A program made the translations under genes and the position numbers. Of a stretch of DNA of 64,000 nt, positions 63,263 through 64,000 are shown piece by piece. A model generated the notes under the pieces. The model saw nothing but the letters and a program-made list of their open reading frames with translations, made no database searches and had not been told where the DNA came from. This stretch comes from Planktothrix rubescens CCAP 1459/22 (GTDB lineage: Bacteria > Cyanobacteriota > Cyanobacteriia > Cyanobacteriales > Microcoleaceae). The DNA is taken from assembly GCA_904830895.1 (NCBI GenBank), contig LR882958.1, positions 1,544,001 through 1,608,000 of the forward strand. Direction: 5' to 3'. The stretch's first letter is position 1, and every line of letters starts with the position of its first letter.

Positions 63263-64000
63263 TTAATGAATCCATTCGGGTATCGCTTCTTCTTTCGTAT
63301 TAGTCCGACGTTCCGGGGTTTCACGCACAAACTTGAGATGGACAGAACGGGTTTGTTCTCCATCGGCGGCTACGGCGAAAATCGGGAAGTCGAGTAAACC
63401 ATCTTGGAAAGACATCTGTAACCGGAATGTACCATCGGAGTTCAGTTTAATCGGACGTCCACCAATAGTTAAGTTAGCACTAGGTTCGGTCGCCCCATAA
63501 ACAATTAGTTCAGCATCGGCCACTAACCAGAAGTCCCGGGGACGTATGGGAGGCATTGAAGCGCCCATCCCAATACCAGACATTCCCATCCCAGACATTG
63601 TATAGCCAAATCCAGCACCAGACTCCGTATAACCCACACCCGATTGAGTGTAACCAATACCAGATTGAGTATAGCCAACACCAGACTGGGTATAACCTAA
63701 TCCAGCACCAGACTCCGTATAACCCACACCCGATTGAGTGTAACCAATACCAGATTGAGTATAGCCAACACCAGACTGGGTATAACCTAATCCAGCACCG
63801 GACTCCGTATAACCCACACCCGATTGAGTGTAACCAATACCAGATTGAGTATAGCCAACACCAGACTGGGTATAACCTAATCCAGCACCGGACTCCGTAT
63901 AACCCACACCCGATTGAGTGTAACCAATACCAGATTGAGTATAGCCAACACCAGACTGGGTATAACCTAATCCAGCACCGGACTCCGTATAACCCACACC
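63263..64000 (-). CDS. DUF4912 protein with large Gly-Tyr-Thr repeat domain (cut by right edge)
   Basis: The frame is open to the right edge. The C-terminal 110 residues are a DUF4912-like beta domain ('RPRDFWLVADAELIVYGATEP', 'GGRPIKLNSDGTFRLQMSF', 'FPIFAVAADGEQTRSVHLKF'). N-terminal to it is a repeat domain of seven-residue units GYTQSGV/GYTQSGI/GYTESGAGL, grouped as a 30-residue, 90-bp super-unit with at least four copies in the window. The true start is beyond 64000; a GTG at 63997 is inside the repeat and is not a start. The repeat could form a flexible or sticky extended region. Confidence 0.85.
   Translation of the reverse strand, partial: GVGYTESGAGLGYTQSGVGYTQSGIGYTQSGVGYTESGAGLGYTQSGVGYTQSGIGYTQSGVGYTESGAGLGYTQSGVGYTQSGIGYTQSGVGYTESGAGLGYTQSGVGYTQSGIGYTQSGVGYTESGAGFGYTMSGMGMSGIGMGASMPPIRPRDFWLVADAELIVYGATEPSANLTIGGRPIKLNSDGTFRLQMSFQDGLLDFPIFAVAADGEQTRSVHLKFVRETPERRTNTKEEAIPEWIH
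63604..64000. repeat. 90-bp minisatellite in the DUF4912 gene
   Basis: The marker GACTCCGTAT recurs at 63621, 63711, 63801, 63891 and 63981, an exact 90-bp period. Copies are nearly identical: the first two have CACCA and the last three CACCG before the marker. The array continues past the edge. Confidence 0.95.

Noticed and set aside
63604-64000. Possible CRISPR array because of regular direct repeats
   Set aside because: The 90-bp repeats are contiguous with no unique spacers, keep one open frame and encode a protein repeat.

Overview
The window is chromosomal DNA of a cyanobacterium, most likely a filamentous Oscillatoriales such as Planktothrix or Microcoleus. The evidence is the ado-aar alkane pair, sqdX, a Ycf52/NSI-type acetyltransferase, a Tic22 homologue, a PCP-reductase-domain peptide, an Rre1/Ycf29-type regulator, a cyanobacteriochrome diguanylate cyclase, a CyaB-type adenylate cyclase, many GCGATCGC (HIP1) octamers and many tandem 7-nt repeats between genes. 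The genus is an inference. Genes lie on both strands in short runs, and most of the window is ordinary housekeeping sequence.

Layout. 0-4 kb: prmC (5' part only), Tic22-like, tRNA-Pro(TGG), GNAT acetyltransferase, ACT-like protein, solitary C5 DNA methyltransferase, tRNA-Leu(GAG). 4-12 kb: GT39/ArnT-like membrane glycosyltransferase coupled to a PAP2 phosphatase, double-domain polyP:AMP phosphotransferase, an internally deleted COG4705 membrane protein, a DUF218/YdcF-type protein and an MscS-related channel. 12-19 kb: SRPBCC, DUF1400, SirB1/TPR, coiled-coil protein, argH, Rre1-type regulator, PHP phosphoesterase. 20-21.5 kb: a translationally coupled ATPase plus small nuclease-like gene pair that resembles a defence cassette. 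21.6-27.5 kb: GDYXXLXY/DUF2157 membrane pair, ATP-grasp protein, DivIVA/Cdv3-like protein overlapping coaD, eno. 28.2-29.1 kb: heptamer array and a tnpB-derived non-autonomous element with its own ribbon-helix-helix gene. 29.3-31.1 kb: ado and aar (fatty acyl-ACP to aldehyde to alkane). 31-38 kb: HAD phosphatase, PCP-red peptide, 1101-aa photoreceptor diguanylate cyclase, holA. 38-48 kb: DUF1868, cobL, desaturase-SDR fusion, OmpR regulator, proA, sqdX, cyaB-like cyclase. 48-55 kb: DUF262/DUF1524 pseudogene, HD phosphohydrolase, MITE, sbcD, CBS-MCP hybrid, and a frameshifted IsrB (RuvC-only IscB relative) with a highly structured upstream omega-RNA region. 55-64 kb: HhoA-like protease with PPC domains, a PPC-only protein, a TnpB element, tmk, holB, FUSC transporter and a DUF4912 protein with a 90-bp minisatellite running off the right edge.

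The most interesting material is (1) the ATPase/nuclease-like pair at 19.9-21.5 kb, (2) three independent traces of obligate RNA-guided nuclease elements (IsrB plus omega-RNA, TnpB plus its right-end RNA, and a tnpB-deleted derivative), none with a TnpA transposase, (3) a diguanylate cyclase with two cyanobacteriochrome-like GAF domains, one with an unusual Cys-Tyr chromophore site, and (4) palindromic or tandem repeats that have entered or expanded inside coding regions.
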